A stretch of DNA of 64,000 bases. Source: Pomphorhynchus laevis. Taxonomy: Eukaryota; Acanthocephala; Palaeacanthocephala; Echinorhynchida; Pomphorhynchidae. The translations under genes and the position numbers were made by a program. The stretch covers positions 124,001-188,000 of the forward strand of contig WNNJ02000823.1 of NCBI GenBank assembly GCA_012934845.2, read 5' to 3'. The stretch's first letter is position 1; each line of letters opens with the position of its first letter. Shown here piece by piece: positions 42,049-53,058 of this stretch. The notes under the pieces are model-generated. The model made no database searches. It was not told the DNA's origin and was given only the letters and a program-made list of their open reading frames with translations.

Positions 42049-42775
42049 ATGATTCTCAAATCGAGGTCACGTGTAATAGTGTCATGGCAAACTTATTTGC
42101 CCAAGAGTTCTGAATCAGAAAAGGGTTCAGAAGCATTCGATCGACCTAATCTGTCGTTTTGTACTGACGATATGTTGAAGCTTCTCTATAAACTAAAACT
42201 GAACACCGATGCAGGTCCGAACGGACTTCCCTCAATTCTTTTGAAAAAATTGCTCCTCATATATATTCACATGTTTTCCGTATGTTTCAGTTTTCTATCC
42301 TCTAATATCGAATTCCTTCACGTTGGGAGGAGCCCATTGTAGTTCTAGTTTATAACAAAAGAGATCGACAAGTGTGTAAGAACTATCGCCCAGTTGCCTC
42401 GATATGTATTATTTGTAAGTTACTTGAAAAGCTAATAGTCAAAAACATCTGATTTAGAAAGCAACAATAACCTCACTAACTCCCAACACGGTATCAAATC
42501 AAATAGATCAACAATAAGTAACCTTTTAGTTTCTTCCAACTCATAACAGTCTTCATTAGGTGGACGAGTTCAATCGGATATACTTTTCGTAGATTTCTCT
42601 CGTGCTTTCGATTCAGTTCCGCATTATCGTCTTATTCACAAATTGAGGTCACTTAGTGTTTTTCAAATGTATGTCGCCTGAATCGCAAATTACTTAAGTT
42701 CACGCTCTTTCAGAGTACGTGTAATCGTACTCTGACTACGATTACAGAAAGAGTACGATTACTGAAAGAGTACGT
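42049..42775 (+). pseudogene. LINE F RT, first plus-strand segment
   Basis: Reads TDDMLKLLYKLKLNTDAGP, then in other frames KNYRPVASICIICKLLEKL and LFVDFSRAFDSVPHY (motif A), up to SSRSFRVRV. It stops just before the YADD region, at a short palindromic junction (42721-42762), after which the same family continues on the opposite strand. Confidence 0.75.
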
Positions 42776-43500
42776 GCACCTATACGTGCCGAGACGTACA
42801 TAAGATGCCGAGACGTACATATGTCAAACGTTCAGAAAATTTTGAATTGGATAAATCCGGAATCATGCGCGACTCTTTACGTAACAGGTTCTCAATGTCA
42901 CGAGATTCCCTTAAAGTATGTGGATAAGTTACTGGTAAAGCGTATTCAAAGATGGGTAGAATGTATGAGCAAAATAGTAGCTTGAACATTGATGGACTTA
43001 TCCGATCAAAAGACTATAGACATCCATAAAATACGATAGTTTCGATTACAAATATATCTAGTGTGTACATTAGATTTTAAGCTACTGATCATCATCACAC
43101 CAATATCTTTGAAATCACTTACTTGGCTTATCTGAATCGAATCAATACGATACGATGAGTTTAGTGAAGAACCAATAGACATGTGCGTACATTTAGATAG
43201 GTTAACCCTCAAACCATTTTCCGATGTTCATTTTCTAGGCATGTCAGATCATCTTGAAAGATCTTAATGCCCCTATCAGAACGAATTACAATGGGAGGTC
43301 ATTGATATAGCAATAAAAAGGAGTGGTGAGATAACAGACCCTGTGGAACGCCATTATGAATAGCAAATGAAGTGCACGTACTATTTTTGTCATCATATTC
43401 AGTGTACGATATCATAACGAATTACAGATGGGAGATCATTGATATAGACAATAAAAAGGAGTGGTGAGATAACAGTACCATGTGGAACGCCATCATGAAT
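42776..43500 (-). pseudogene. LINE F, inverted segment
   Basis: Minus strand: the motif B region (HNGVPQG, INDLPSVI) occurs twice as ~98-bp direct repeats (43283-43380 and 43417-43515). Then come LSKCTHMSIGSSLNSSYRI, FKDIGVMMISSLKSNVH and LLFCSYILPIFEYALPVTYP with IENLLRKESRMI. It is an inverted relative of the plus-strand segment that follows. Confidence 0.75.
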
Positions 43501-43504
43501 AGCG

Positions 43505-44225
43505 AACGAGGTGGACATATCTGCAATTACACGTAAGTGAATTCAAAGATATTGGTGTGATGATGATCGGTAGCTTAAAAGCTAATGTACACACTAAATA
43601 TATTTGTAATCGAAGCTATCGTATTTTATGGCTGTCTATTAAGTCTTTTGATCGGATAAGTCCATCAATGTTCAAGCTACTATTTTGCTCATATATTATA
43701 CCCATCCTTGAATACGGTTTACCTGTAACTTACCCACAGACTTTAAGGGAATCCCGTTACATTGAGAGCCTGTTACGTAAAGGGTCACGAATTATTCCGA
43801 ATTTCTCCAATTTGAGATTTGCTGAACGTTTGACATCTCTACGTCTCGGCATCTTAAAATATCGCAGATCGGCCATTGATTTATCTACTCCAGTCAAAAT
43901 TGTTTTCGATGGTTTAAAGGTCTCTCCCGCTTAATAACCGTGAATGATAGACTATAAACTCGTGGGCATGTGTGGAAATTAATAAAGCCTACTACAAGTA
44001 ATCAACTTGCAATCAGGGTAATTAATGAGTGGAATGCACTACAGTGCCTGAATATATCTCTTAGTATATCTAGTGATGCTATCAAGAAAGCCAGCGAAGC
44101 CGAGAGAAGGAATTTGTAACTTCTGTTTGATTGAATTCTTTATTTGTTGACGTTTTTTATCATGTTTTGTAAGCGACACTAGCTTGTAGCTCATTTGCTG
44201 TTGTTTGTTATAATAATAAGCTATC
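43505..44225 (+). pseudogene. LINE F, second plus-strand segment with 3' end
   Basis: Plus strand: GSLKANVHTKYICNRSYRIL, LLFCSYIIPILEYGLPVTYP and IESLLRKGSRIIPNF, then the C-terminal WNALQ-type region and a 3' end with TTATAATAATAAGC. It forms an inverted repeat of about 0.4 kb with 42780-43212. Confidence 0.75.
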
Positions 44226-44620
44226 ATTAACTACTCTTAACTGAAGAGTGTTCCTATTTATAACAAGTTCTGTGTAAATAATAACGTGTAATAATTATTA
44301 TTCTATTATTGTCATGATCACGTGCCTTTTGCAATATATCATAATTTTACTTACCAGTAAATGTGATAGAAATTTTTCTTAAAGGTATTTTTTTATCTCA
44401 AAGTTTTAATAATTTATTTTTTACAAAGAATACCAGCCAACAGTACGGTTCATTAGTTACAGTAATAAATAATTGAGCAATAATTATCAGTAATTTAATT
44501 GATAACCAATATTTGTTAAGATAATTAAATAAGCTAGCCTTGTGAACTAATCTTTAATTGGCCGATATTCCTCGGTTTAGTCTGTTAGTCTGAGAGCCTT
44601 CTTTACATGTGGTTAGTGCG
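44226..44620. other. AT-rich spacer before LINE D
   Basis: No coding sequence recognised. It separates LINE F from the 5' end of the full-length LINE D copy. Confidence 0.4.
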
Positions 44621-44630
44621 TATATAAAAG
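44621..44630 (+). promoter_or_regulatory. TATA-like element upstream of LINE D ORF1
   Basis: TATATAAAAG lies about 390 bp upstream of the LINE D ORF1 ATG, at the start of a less AT-rich stretch (44640-44710). It could be a promoter acquired from the flank or an internal promoter of the element; LINE promoters usually lack TATA boxes. Confidence 0.3.
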
Positions 44631-45012
44631 TGACATGGCTGTGAGCGACAACAACGTCGCCGTCTATGTGAAGTTTATGTCCACATTCGAGTAAGAGGAG
44701 AGAGGCCTACATGCATTATACGAACCATAAATTTAGAAAAAAATTTCTTGATTACAACATCTTACATTATAAGTGTTCGAGATAATTTCTAAACAACTTA
44801 CCACACAACTTCCTCGGTTATAAATAAAACTTTCTTGGTTATAAATAAACTGCTTACATTGTTTACAAGCTCAAATATACAACTTTGGTTTGAAGAAGTT
44901 TACTTTTACCAGGCATAACAGTTTATCCTTCAAAAGTGTTTTTTAAAATATTCACAATTGGATTACAATTGGATTGTTTACAAAACAGCTTGCCAGCGGA
45001 ACAAAACACATA

Positions 45013-46314
45013 ATGACACGAAAAACATTGAAGCTTAAAGCTAAGAAGTCCAATGTAAACACCGTATCTCTAAGCATAATTGATGAGCGTACATCTGTCC
45101 AAGTCCAGTGCCCAAATGATTTGTGTGACACCTGGACCACTATTTGTATGAGCAAGTTAAAAAAGAATTCCGATGATGCTTATTTATGTGGCTTTTGTGC
45201 TGTGAAGGAGCTTAATGTTTTGAGAAGACGTTTGGTCGAATTTGAAGAAGAACATAATCAATCTCTCAGTCGAACCGTTCTCATGGACGATAAAATATCC
45301 TCTTCCGAAGCTCAACATCCTCTTAAAAATATAGTTCCTGTAGATGCGCAGGTTGGTGATGATACGACTGCCTGCGTTATTGCCCTTGATGAGAATACAA
45401 ACGATCGCAAATTGCAACAAATTGCTGAAAATACAGTCGCTAAAGTCTCACAGACCACGAACGATAGAACTACCTGCGCTGTCGTTGATCGTCCTTCTCC
45501 CGATATTGCTTTACATATTTACACCCGAACTCGAACAACTGGCGCTCATGTCGGCAGCGATGGACCTGTAACATCCCGTTTTTGGAAGTGGGGATATTTG
45601 CGTTCTTCCTATTCAACTCAAAATTCAGTGTCAGGACCGTATGACGAAGTCTCGAAATACATTCTGTCTGATGAAGCGATTTCGCAAAGTGATACACCGA
45701 AGATGTCGAATGCTCACAATGCGACATTTCGTACTATCTTAATTAAAGATGGTCAGTGCGTTTCCTCGGGCAACGCACACGTCAACTTGATGTCACCATC
45801 AAGTTCGTTAGAGTCTTATGATTCACAGACCCAGACAGACTTATCTAGCTTGCGGAATATTGTTAAAACAGATACTCAAATACCCAGCTTACGTGCATGT
45901 ACAGATACACAATCTGCTGTGTCCTGTGATGGTCTTGATAGGGTGATCTCAAATAAGCGTATATATAATAGAGGATGCTCAGTTATTCTAGCTAAAGTGC
46001 CCGAGTCTATCTTCGAGAATGCGCAAGCACGACTGAATGACGACATTCAGAGTTTGAGGTATATTCTGGCACATGTACTTGGCTCCTGTGACATTGAGAC
46101 AGTCCAAAAAGTTAAACTTGTCGCTCTTTTCCGCCTAGGTAAGCGTAATGCTTTAAATAATAAACCCCGACTACTCAAAGCTGTCTTCCATAACCAACTT
46201 CATGCTACCTTAATGTTGCGAAACTCGTTCCGTCTCAAAGGGTCTAATATTCGACTGCTGAAAGATCTTGATGTATCAGAACAAAAAAAATATCGAAGGT
46301 TAAAGAGGAACTAA
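45013..46314 (+). CDS. LINE D ORF1: PHD-like finger, coiled coil, RRM-like domain
   Basis: First ATG at 45013 gives 433 residues. A PHD-like finger near residues 30-70 (CPNDLCDTWTTICMSK..CGFC) is followed by a short coiled coil (ELNVLRRRLVEFEEEHN), a Ser/Thr-rich linker and a C-terminal RRM-like domain (SVILAKVPESIFENAQ; LKAVFHNQLHATLMLRNSF; LLKDLDVSEQKKY). The frame ends at TAA 46312-46314, but the adjacent frame continues to 46376 with the expected family ending (KGETNLYVKKFQIVK). The switch would occur at an A8 run (46283-46291), implying a 1-nt indel or slippage. The protein likely binds the LINE RNA. Same architecture as LINE A1 ORF1. Confidence 0.8.
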   Translation: MTRKTLKLKAKKSNVNTVSLSIIDERTSVQVQCPNDLCDTWTTICMSKLKKNSDDAYLCGFCAVKELNVLRRRLVEFEEEHNQSLSRTVLMDDKISSSEAQHPLKNIVPVDAQVGDDTTACVIALDENTNDRKLQQIAENTVAKVSQTTNDRTTCAVVDRPSPDIALHIYTRTRTTGAHVGSDGPVTSRFWKWGYLRSSYSTQNSVSGPYDEVSKYILSDEAISQSDTPKMSNAHNATFRTILIKDGQCVSSGNAHVNLMSPSSSLESYDSQTQTDLSSLRNIVKTDTQIPSLRACTDTQSAVSCDGLDRVISNKRIYNRGCSVILAKVPESIFENAQARLNDDIQSLRYILAHVLGSCDIETVQKVKLVALFRLGKRNALNNKPRLLKAVFHNQLHATLMLRNSFRLKGSNIRLLKDLDVSEQKKYRRLKRN

Positions 46315-46547
46315 CATCTCGTGTTGCTAAAGGAGAAACAAATCTATATGTGAAAAAATTTCAGATTGTGAAGTGATGCACCCGGCTGAGTTGGATCCCA
46401 CTAGTCATATCGCCTCGCGTTCATTCTATTAGAAACAAGCCCGTTTCTCATAGAAACGGGCTCGTCTATTCTGCCTATCAGAGTCTAAATGGTTTAGCGT
46501 CCGGGTTATTAGGATGTGTAAGGGGTGATAGGAATATCCCCAGAGGT

Positions 46548-49365
46548 ATGTTAGGGCATTGTGAAATACTCCATTGTAATGTTCGCAGTCTTATATCGAA
46601 GATAGATGAACTGAGATATAGAGTTCAGTTAGTTCGTCCTAAATTACTTGCTATCACAGAATCATGGCTATATGGTGATATTGTTGATAATGAAATCTCC
46701 ATCCCTGGTTATCTGGTTTTCCGCAGTGATCGTGAAAGTGGAAGAGGTGGAGGTGTTATTCTTTATGTGAGCAGCGATGTGAAAGTAACTGTTCTTAGCA
46801 CTTCTACTTCTGATAAAGTCGAAAGTTTGTGGTGTCGGGTAAAATTCATACATACCGCTCCGCTTGTTCTGGGGGTAGTATATCGTTCACCCTTGGCCGC
46901 CACAGATAGACTGATTGGGGAAGTTGAACTTTATTCTAAAGGTACCTCCAATGTTTTAATACTTGGTGACTTGAATATGCCTTTGGTTGATTTGAATTCG
47001 TATACGGCTTTTCCTACTTGTGACCATGCTTCCTATGACCTTCTGAAGTGTATTATATATTGTGGTTTAACTCAGCATGTCCAAAATTGCACTCGTTTTG
47101 CTAGTGACAGTAGATCTCTATTAGATGTATGTTTATCTTCGAACAGTGAGATTATTAACGCTATTCGATATGATGCCCCGATCGGTATGTCTGATCATCG
47201 CGTAGTGATCGTTAGGTTAAGGTTTTAAGAAGAAACTCGAGGTCTGCGTGAAAATCAAGTGGTTAATGCTTTCAAAACCAACACAGATGCAATTCAGTCA
47301 ATACTTTCAACAGCTTCCTGGCCAGATCCTGCTGTTGTTGAAGTACACGGCGCGTGGAATTACTTTCAGAGAACCTTAGAGTCGCTGCTTATTTTATTCT
47401 CTCCACTTAGAAGCAGGACACGTCGAAAAGATTCTCCCTGGTTCGATTCTGAGTTACGTTCAACATTGAGGACTCGTAATTTGATCTGCAATCGCTACAA
47501 AGTTGGGGAGTGTAGTTATGATGTTTTTAAACATGCAAGAAATTTATTCAATTCATTGAAGAGAAAGAAGCGGTGTACATTTGAGAATGCATTAGCTAAC
47601 CAGTGTAAATACGATTGAAGGTCCTTTTTCAGTACCCATCAAGTAGGGGAGCTTTTGATTCTTCGATTTGTCACTACTTCTATGACATTTCCGCGAATGA
47701 CCTAGCTGAAGAGTTTGCGGCACACTATTGCACTTCAGTAGAGCCCGCAAATGAACATGAAACTTTTTGTATGGAATCTAGTGTGCTGAACACTTACTCT
47801 GACACGTGTCTTGAGTTGGACCTTGACAATTTGATAACGCCAGCTAAAGTATATTCCGAATTACGCCGTCTAAAAGCAAATAATTCAAGAGGTTGTGACT
47901 TACTACCTTCTGTTTATCTGCGCAGATTAGCAGGCTCAATTTGCGTTCCTCTCTGTGCAATTTTTCGCCAGTCAATCTTAGAAAGATCTCTTCCTAATGT
48001 GTGGAAGCTGTCAATTGTTCTTCCCTACTTCAAGAAGGGAGATCGCTTTTCCATCGAGAATTATAGGCCGGTGAGCATTACCTGCATTTGCTGTAGAGTG
48101 TTGGAGAGGTTTGTGCATCGCTACATGGTTGAGTTTTTTCGTGTAGGAAAAATTTTAGTCCCTAATCAGCACGGATTTCGAGAGGGTTATTTAACTTTTC
48201 AAATTTGCTTGATGCTCATCTTGATTGGACAGCGAATAAGGCACACTATACCGATACAGACATTATATTCTTCGACTTTTCTAATGCTTTTGATAGAATA
48301 GATCATGGTCTACTTCTTCAGAAACTTGTCAATACTGGACTCCCAAACATAATGGTTGATTGGATTAGAGAATTTCTTCGTGATCGTTGCTTTCGAGTAC
48401 TTGTCGATTGGTCATTGTCTGTGTCTAGAGAATGTCATATTGGAGTACCTCAAGGTTCAGTTTTGGGTCCGCTTTTATTCAGCATTTATGTTAACGATTT
48501 GCCTGGGTGCATTTGCTCTCGATCATGTTTGTATGCAGATGACTTAAAAATATGGCGGCCCATCCATTCATGTGAGGATGTTGATAATTTGCAAACTGAC
48601 ATAGATAATGTGAAGTTGTGGGCGGCGTCTAACAAGCTTGTGATAAATGTTTCGAAATGCAAACACATGCGTATTATTAGTAATGCTCGCAAGCAACTAA
48701 CATCAGCTTGTTACACATATAAGGGCTGTATTGTGGAAAGTGTCGATAGTTACAAAGATTTAGGAGTATGGGTTACCTCTAATTTATCAACTAAAAAGCA
48801 CACTGATCAAGCTTGTGCCAACTCTAATAAAATGATAGGTATGATTCAACGCGCGTTTGTTCGCGTTAATCCGACTGATTTTCGGCCTCTGATTGTAGCA
48901 CATGTATTGAGTAGACTTTTATATGCAGCTCCGGTTGTATACCCACGTACTGTGCATGAATATAAGAAATCAGAGAGGGTACTTCGCAGGGCAACAAAGC
49001 TAGCACCAACGTTGGCGTCGCTGCCTTATGAAGACAGACTTAGATCATTAGGACTTGAGACAGTCACATGGACCCGTCGGTACATGGATATGTGCCTTGT
49101 TTGGCATTTATTCCAACGTCCTCATCACCCTCTTCGGAGTAGGGTTCAACTACGTGGTTCAAATGTTCTTCACGGTCATTATTTAACTATTCGAAGAAAC
49201 AGGGTACAGAAATTGGGCGCGATGCAATTTGATAGAAGAATTGTTGAGCTTTGGAACAACCTTGATGCAGACACTGTTGGATGCAGTTTACTTAATACTT
49301 TTAAAAGAAGACTACGAACGGATCAAGCAATGTTTCGTGTTACATTTCCTTATTTTAATAACTAA
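46548..49365 (+). pseudogene. LINE D ORF2: AP endonuclease and reverse transcriptase, three lesions
   Basis: ATG at 46548. Endonuclease: LHCNVRSLISKIDEL, LLAITESWLYG, GRGGGVILYVSS, LILGDLNMPL and MSDHRVVIVRL. A TAA at 47226-47228 interrupts the frame, which then continues (DSPWFDSELRSTLRTRN). A shift near 47615 leads into KKGDRFSIENYRPVSITCI, and a second near 48200-48300 into [35 protein letters not shown] and CLYADDLKIWR. The C-terminal part reads RRATKLAPTLASLPYEDRL and LWNNLDADTVG. All catalytic motifs survive, so inactivation is recent. Confidence 0.85.
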
Positions 49366-49440
49366 TTAATTTATTTACGAACTTATTGTGAGCCAGCTAT
49401 TTGAGCTAATGCTCGTATGTTGTTGAATGTATAATAATAT

Positions 49441-49715
49441 AGGAGAAATAATCGACACTAGAATCGATATTGAAAAGTGTAGTCAAATCGATCATGTCAA
49501 GGATATCATTTATTCAGATAGCATGTCATTCAGATGTATCGCAGGATGTATTCAAATTAAATTGTAACGATAGCGATCTCACGTCTACTTATCAATTTTT
49601 TAAAACATTTATTTTTTCATTTATTTGAGAAATCATTTACAATTGTAAAATCGTAGTAAAATCAACTCATTTAATAATAAAATCTATTCATTTAAAATAA
49701 TAATTTATTTATTTA
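49441..49715. other. AT-rich spacer
   Basis: Short stretch between LINE D and LINE A copies; nothing recognised. Confidence 0.4.
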
Positions 49716-52290
49716 ACGTGGTAAATGCGTGCCAGCTGCATGCTTACAAGCCCTATTAACTTACATATAACATCAAAAATCTATGCAACATGGCAAATGC
49801 GTGCCAGCTGCACGCTTGCAAGTCCACTAACTATCAAAAAGCACAGCACAAGTCATACAGATAAATTAGTTAAATTGTTTAAATGTGATTGGATTTGACG
49901 TTTATAACACGGCACTGAGGTTGATTGGCATATATGAATGGGCATATGATCCCAGAAAAGAAGAGCAGTCACAAAAAAGGAGCGGAAGCCAAAAGAGGTA
50001 GAGTAGTTTGGGACATGTAAAAGAAGGGAATTACGGGAACGCAAAGAACAATAAACAGGACAAGAATTGTCAAGAAAAGGAAGGTTGATAAATGAATGGG
50101 TAGGAAAAGTTACAAGGTGGAAAGCAATGAGAAAAAGACGAATTTGAACAAGACAATACATAGTAGGCAAATCGAGAGAAGCAAAATTGTGAAATGTATG
50201 ATCAAAACGACGAAGACGGAGGAGAATTCGGACGGCTGCTATTACGATGCGTTGTAAAGGAAGAAGTGTGGATTTAGGTGAGACGGAAAATAGATTAAGA
50301 CAGTAATCGAGTTTTGAGAAAAGGAGAGAAGACATGAGAGACATACAAGAAGTGAAATTGATCAATCTACGAATTTGACGGAGGTTGCGGAGTATCAAGG
50401 TAGATAAGCGTACTTTATCTCTAACGAAAGGTTTAAGTGATAGTCAACTTTCGTAATGAAAGCCTAGGAAAACGAGATTATCAACGATAGGAAGAATTGT
50501 AGAATTTAATGATACGGAGGGAGGTTCTAAGCCGGGGCGTCAAAGAAGGATCCACGTTATTTTTGATTTATTGGGATTCAGAGAAAGACGAAGAGAAGAA
50601 AGGTGGATGAATATTTAAGCAATATAGTTGAAAGCAGAAACACCAAGGTCGTGAATACGATAAGCAGGTGCGTGAGCATAGATGAGAATATCATCAGCAC
50701 ATTGCATAACATGGAAGTTAAATGTATTAGAAATCGAAGACAAGTCACTGAGAAAAAATAGAAAAGCAAATGGCCTAATTAGGATCTTTGTGGAATACTG
50801 GACAGGATGGAAGAAGGATGAGAAAGAGAAGAGTTAGAACAGGGGAGAAATGTATGGTTTGATAGATATGACGAAAACCAAGCTACAGTGGTTAAATAGA
50901 AGCCATAATCATTACGAAGACAATGGAGAAGAATCGAATCATCGACGATGTCAGAAGCAGATTATATATCAAGTGAAACTGACGTTTCTAATTTTTGATC
51001 GCGCGAGATGAATAAGTTGTTATTAATTTGAAGACAGGCAATTTCAGTAGAATGATTAGAGCGAAAAGTAGCTTGGAAGGGAGAAAATTTGTTGGAGGAA
51101 AAGATATATCCATTAACTTGCTTGAGAACGAGAAGCTCAAGGAGTTTAAAAAATGTTCGAATAAGTGATAAAAGACGGTACGAAGATGGCAATGATGGGT
51201 CAATATATTGCTTTTTAGATGAGGACGAATAGTGGCGCATTTCTAGTAAAAAGGAAATGTGCGGCTACAGATAGACAAGTTGAACAATGTGTCTAGGAAG
51301 TGTGAAATAAAGGAATGGGTCATTTATTAGGCAATAAGAGAAGAACCGAAGAAACTTATCAGACGAAACAGGAGGTGGAATAGCTCTAAGAGGGAAGTAT
51401 TTAAAAATAAGAGAGGGTACAAGAGGTATATGGGAATATGGGTATATTGGAAGGTAAATTAGATAGCTTAGATTGTAGATAAGCAGAAAATTCATAAGGA
51501 TTTATGTTACAAGGTATTGATGATCGTACAAGAATTGAGTTTAAGATTTTCCAATGAGATTAGCAGAGTCGACTTAAAGTAGCTAATGTTGGAGGCGGAG
51601 ATCGAGAATGGGGACGAGTAAGAGTGAGAAGGAAATGATCGGACAAACAAGGATCAGTAATTGATAAGGAGGTATATGCATTTAAGGAGTTGGGAACATC
51701 AATAATGTTGAAAGTGCCGCCTAGAATATGAGTGGGGCTTGTTGAAAGTAATTTAGTTTAAATTAGAAAAAAGGTTAGTTAGAGTGATAGAGTCAGAGTC
51801 AGCCGGGCGATCAGGACGAATGTAAAAGTCACCGAGAACAAAAGAAAGAGTGTAAGAAAATGAACAGTGAGAAAGAAGATCTCAAGCTCGCTAAAGTAAA
51901 TATGTGAGTGGGTAGCTAAGCCTATACGGTATACAATCACAAGTTCTAGAGGGAAAGAAGTTGACGATCTGCAAATGAGCAATTCGAACGAAGTAAAGCG
52001 GATTTAGCATTAATTTTACGTAGAGACGTTGGGGGGACGAGCAATTGTAACAATACAACCATTGTTAGAAGCACTAGATGTGGAAGAGACAAAACGAGAT
52101 AATTCAACTAGAGAGCGACCATAGCGACATAGACGACGAATAGCAAAATCGTCAGAGTGCTAGGTGTCGGTAATCCAGAGAATATTCAAAAATAATTTAT
52201 GAAGATATCAAGAAGCAGATCAGCTTTATGAAGAATTTAACTAGTGTTGAAAGGACTAAGACGAAAAGTATGCAAGAGAAAAAAATATAA
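49716..52290 (-). pseudogene. LINE family A, decayed A1 copy with doubled 3' end
   Basis: Minus strand, colinear with the intact A1 ORF2: RT C-terminus (49853-50398), motif C region near 50700, SSYRLLSLIRTFFKLLELL near 51200, endonuclease pieces up to about 52270 (FPLELVIVYR, SDFxFVL). Many frameshifts. The family 3' hairpin occurs twice: 49799-49815 (end of this copy) and 49727-49743 (an extra 3' end, apparently a very short second insertion). Confidence 0.8.
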
Positions 52291-52302
52291 AAAAAGAGTC
52301 AT

Positions 52303-53058
52303 TTTTACGTGGCAAATGCGTGCCGGCGACGGCTTACATGACAACAGAAAAGCAAAAATCTAAATCATGTGTTGAGAAGGTGGGCAAGGAGGCGGTATTT
52401 GAATGTAATAACGGAGGGAGCGTGGCAGACGTTGAGACGATGCTGATTCCAGGCGAGTGGGGCGGCGACTAGGAATGATCGGATACCGTAGTTCTTAGAG
52501 TAATTGGGAACGTAAAGTAAGAGGGAATTACGGGAGCGTAGTGATAGAGAGGTGGAGCGAGTGTCATCTAAGAAAGGGAGGTTGATGAACGATGGGGAGC
52601 CAACAGCGATGAGACGAAAAGTTACAAGAAGAAGGCGGAGATGTATGCGGATGTTGATGGAGGGCGAGGAGAGTTGGGCAAGATATGTGAATGTGTGGTT
52701 GAAGCGACGGAGACTTAGGAGCACTCGAACGGCCGAGTTAATGATGCGTTGTAGGGGTGGGAAGATGGATTTAAGAGAATTGGCGAAAAGGCTGAGGCAG
52801 TAATCGATTTTAGGGGGGAAAAGCGATGAAAGAAGATACATACATGAACGGAAGTTGATAAGGGGGAAGATACGGCGGATGTCACGGAGAATTAAGTTCG
52901 AAGAGCAAACCTTTTCACGGACGAAGGGCTTAAGGTAAAGGTTATCATCGAAATGGAATCCTAATAAAGTGAGATTGTGGACTATGGGGATGATTGATGG
53001 GCAAAAGATACAGGGGGAGGAAATATGTTCGGTTGACGTGTGAGGATCCTCATTATTT
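52303..53058 (-). pseudogene. LINE A2, minus-strand arm of a head-to-head pair
   Basis: 3' part of subfamily A2: PKIDYCLSLFANSLKSIF, RRFNHTFTYLAQLSSPSI and AAPLAWNQHRLNVCHAPS, with the 3' end at 52303. It begins at 53058, where an A2 copy in plus orientation starts. It forms a ~750-bp inverted repeat with about 54255-55012. Confidence 0.8.

Larger units (their letters stand above)
44630..49440 (+). mobile_element. nearly full-length LINE D (CR1/jockey-like)
   Basis: Plus-strand element with ORF1 (45013-46314, extendable), ORF2 (46548-49365, three lesions) and a 3' end ending ATAATAATATAG near 49440. The 3' UTR resembles that of the LINE D fragments at 38501-39286. The exact 5' end is not defined; target duplications were not identified. 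Confidence 0.8.
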
